The notes beneath the pieces were generated by a model, which worked only from the letters and a program-made list of their open reading frames with translations, made no database searches and was not told the origin of the DNA. Shown piece by piece: positions 6,318-6,529 of a stretch of DNA of 6,529 nt (within the stretch, counting starts at the first letter, position 1; the number at the start of each line of letters is the position of its first letter). The translations under genes were made by a program, and so were the position numbers. Source of the stretch: Bacteroidales bacterium (lineage in GTDB: Bacteria; Bacteroidota; Bacteroidia; Bacteroidales; UBA12077); contig DAOWML010000137.1 of assembly GCA_030643125.1 (NCBI GenBank), positions 1 through 6,529 on the forward strand, in the 5' to 3' direction.

Positions 6318-6333
6318 AATAAATTGAAAATGC

Positions 6334-6375
6334 CTAAAATGAGAAATTGTTAATAAATCAATTTTAGTCATTTAG
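6334..6375 (+). other. Imperfect hairpin in the 3' region of the peptidase transcript
   Basis: Outer arms CTAAAATGA (6334-6342) and TCATTTAG (6368-6375, one bulged A) and inner arms AAATTG (6344-6349) and CAATTT (6359-6364) fold around a nine-base A/T loop, 17 bases after the stop codon. It is nearly all A-T and has no T-run of its own, so it may help protect or end the mRNA rather than act as a stand-alone terminator. Confidence 0.4.
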
Positions 6376-6376
6376 A

Positions 6377-6400
6377 ATGATGATTTCATCATATTTTATT
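6377..6400 (+). terminator. Weak terminator-like hairpin downstream of the peptidase gene
   Basis: ATGATG (6377-6382) and CATCAT (6387-6392) pair around ATTT and are followed by ATTTTATT. The stem has only six pairs and the T-run is broken, so this is a plausible but weak plus-strand terminator about 60 bases after the stop. Confidence 0.4.
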
Positions 6401-6407
6401 AGAATCT

Positions 6408-6433
6408 AAAAAACCACCGTCTTTGACGGTGGT
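6408..6433 (-). terminator. Strong intrinsic terminator acting in the minus direction
   Basis: ACCACCGTC (6413-6421) and GACGGTGGT (6425-6433) form a perfect 9-bp stem with a three-base loop. On the plus strand the hairpin is followed by AATGTGTG, which is not a T-run. On the minus strand it is followed directly by TTTTTT (6413-6408), so it terminates transcription entering from the right. This implies a minus-strand gene whose 3' end lies at or beyond the right edge, convergent with the peptidase gene. Confidence 0.8.
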
Positions 6434-6462
6434 AATGTGTGTTTGGCTATGCCGTTTTTGTC

Positions 6463-6482
6463 ATTCCCGCGAAGGCGGGAAT
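6463..6482. repeat. GC-rich REP-like palindrome
   Basis: ATTCCCGC (6463-6470) and GCGGGAAT (6475-6482) form a perfect 8-bp palindrome around GAAG, with flanks TC before and CTA after. This core (TCATTCCCGC...GCGGGAATCT) is, from general knowledge, a dispersed intergenic palindrome seen in many bacterial genomes and often mistranslated as RLRGNDKN-like peptides. Its GC content is far above the surrounding DNA, which fits an inserted repeat element. It could also serve as an mRNA-end hairpin for the convergent gene. Copies elsewhere in the genome cannot be seen from here. Confidence 0.6.
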
Positions 6483-6487
6483 CTATT

Positions 6488-6529
6488 TTATATAATTTCA
6501 GGTTGTAATTTTTTAGACTTGTTCGCTAT
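6488..6529 (-). CDS. Possible C-terminal end of a convergent minus-strand gene
   Basis: Reading inward from the right edge on the minus strand, one frame gives IANKSKKLQPEII and then TAA (6490-6488). A minus-direction terminator lies about 55 bases further on, so a gene should end near here. Another frame gives SEQV and then TAA at about 6517, so the frame cannot be fixed from 42 bases. No family can be named. Confidence 0.3.
   Translation of the reverse strand: MANKSKKLQPEII

Noticed and set aside
6409..6525. A minus-strand frame reading through the palindrome with IDSRLRGNDKNG-like sequence
   Set aside because: This peptide is the usual spurious translation of the ATTCCCGC/GCGGGAAT repeat. 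The frame starts after a stop codon near the edge and has no start codon.

Overview
The window is very AT-rich, with A-rich leaders in place of clear Shine-Dalgarno sites. It also carries TTTG / TAnnTTTG promoter-like pairs, a Bacteroidetes-type lipoprotein peptidase, and proteins that read as Bacteroidetes family members (AmgK-like kinase with an RDFQ motif, stand-alone RapZ C-terminal domain). I infer a Bacteroidota chromosome, probably Bacteroidales or Marinilabiliales, or a related environmental lineage. This rests on sequence character alone; no search was run. I see no phage, insertion sequence, CRISPR array, tRNA or rRNA.

Layout. Positions 1-254 (minus) hold the N-terminal end of an NhaA Na+/H+ antiporter that runs off the left edge. 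Positions 3231-393 (minus) form a tightly packed four-gene operon, in transcription order: a DUF554 membrane protein; an AmgK-like anomeric sugar kinase starting right after the DUF554 stop codon; a stand-alone RapZ C-terminal domain; and a MurU-like nucleotidyltransferase. The last two junctions are ATGA overlaps. A divergent gene for an unrecognised acidic protein of about 151 residues lies at 3366-3821 (plus). The 387-base gap at 3822-4208 holds an AT-rich terminator-like hairpin and what looks like a complete small-RNA gene: a promoter at 3941-3969, an 8-bp hairpin, and a strong GC-rich intrinsic terminator ending near 4063. Positions 4209-6317 (plus) encode an M3-family zinc dipeptidyl carboxypeptidase (Dcp-like) with a lipoprotein signal. 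The right end holds a weak plus-strand terminator, a strong terminator that works in the minus direction, a GC-rich REP-like palindrome, and possibly the last codons of a convergent minus-strand gene.

How the genes may work together. AmgK and MurU in Pseudomonas convert recovered MurNAc to MurNAc-1-phosphate and then UDP-MurNAc, a peptidoglycan recycling route that bypasses fosfomycin-sensitive MurA. The RapZ C-terminal domain in E. coli senses glucosamine-6-phosphate and controls GlmS through small RNAs. Finding the RapZ domain between the kinase and the uridylyltransferase suggests a cell-wall amino-sugar salvage unit with a built-in sensor or regulator, perhaps with the DUF554 protein as a membrane partner. 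The M3 peptidase degrades peptides and shows no direct link to that operon. The two most interesting items are the RapZ-domain/AmgK/MurU operon and the small-RNA candidate.
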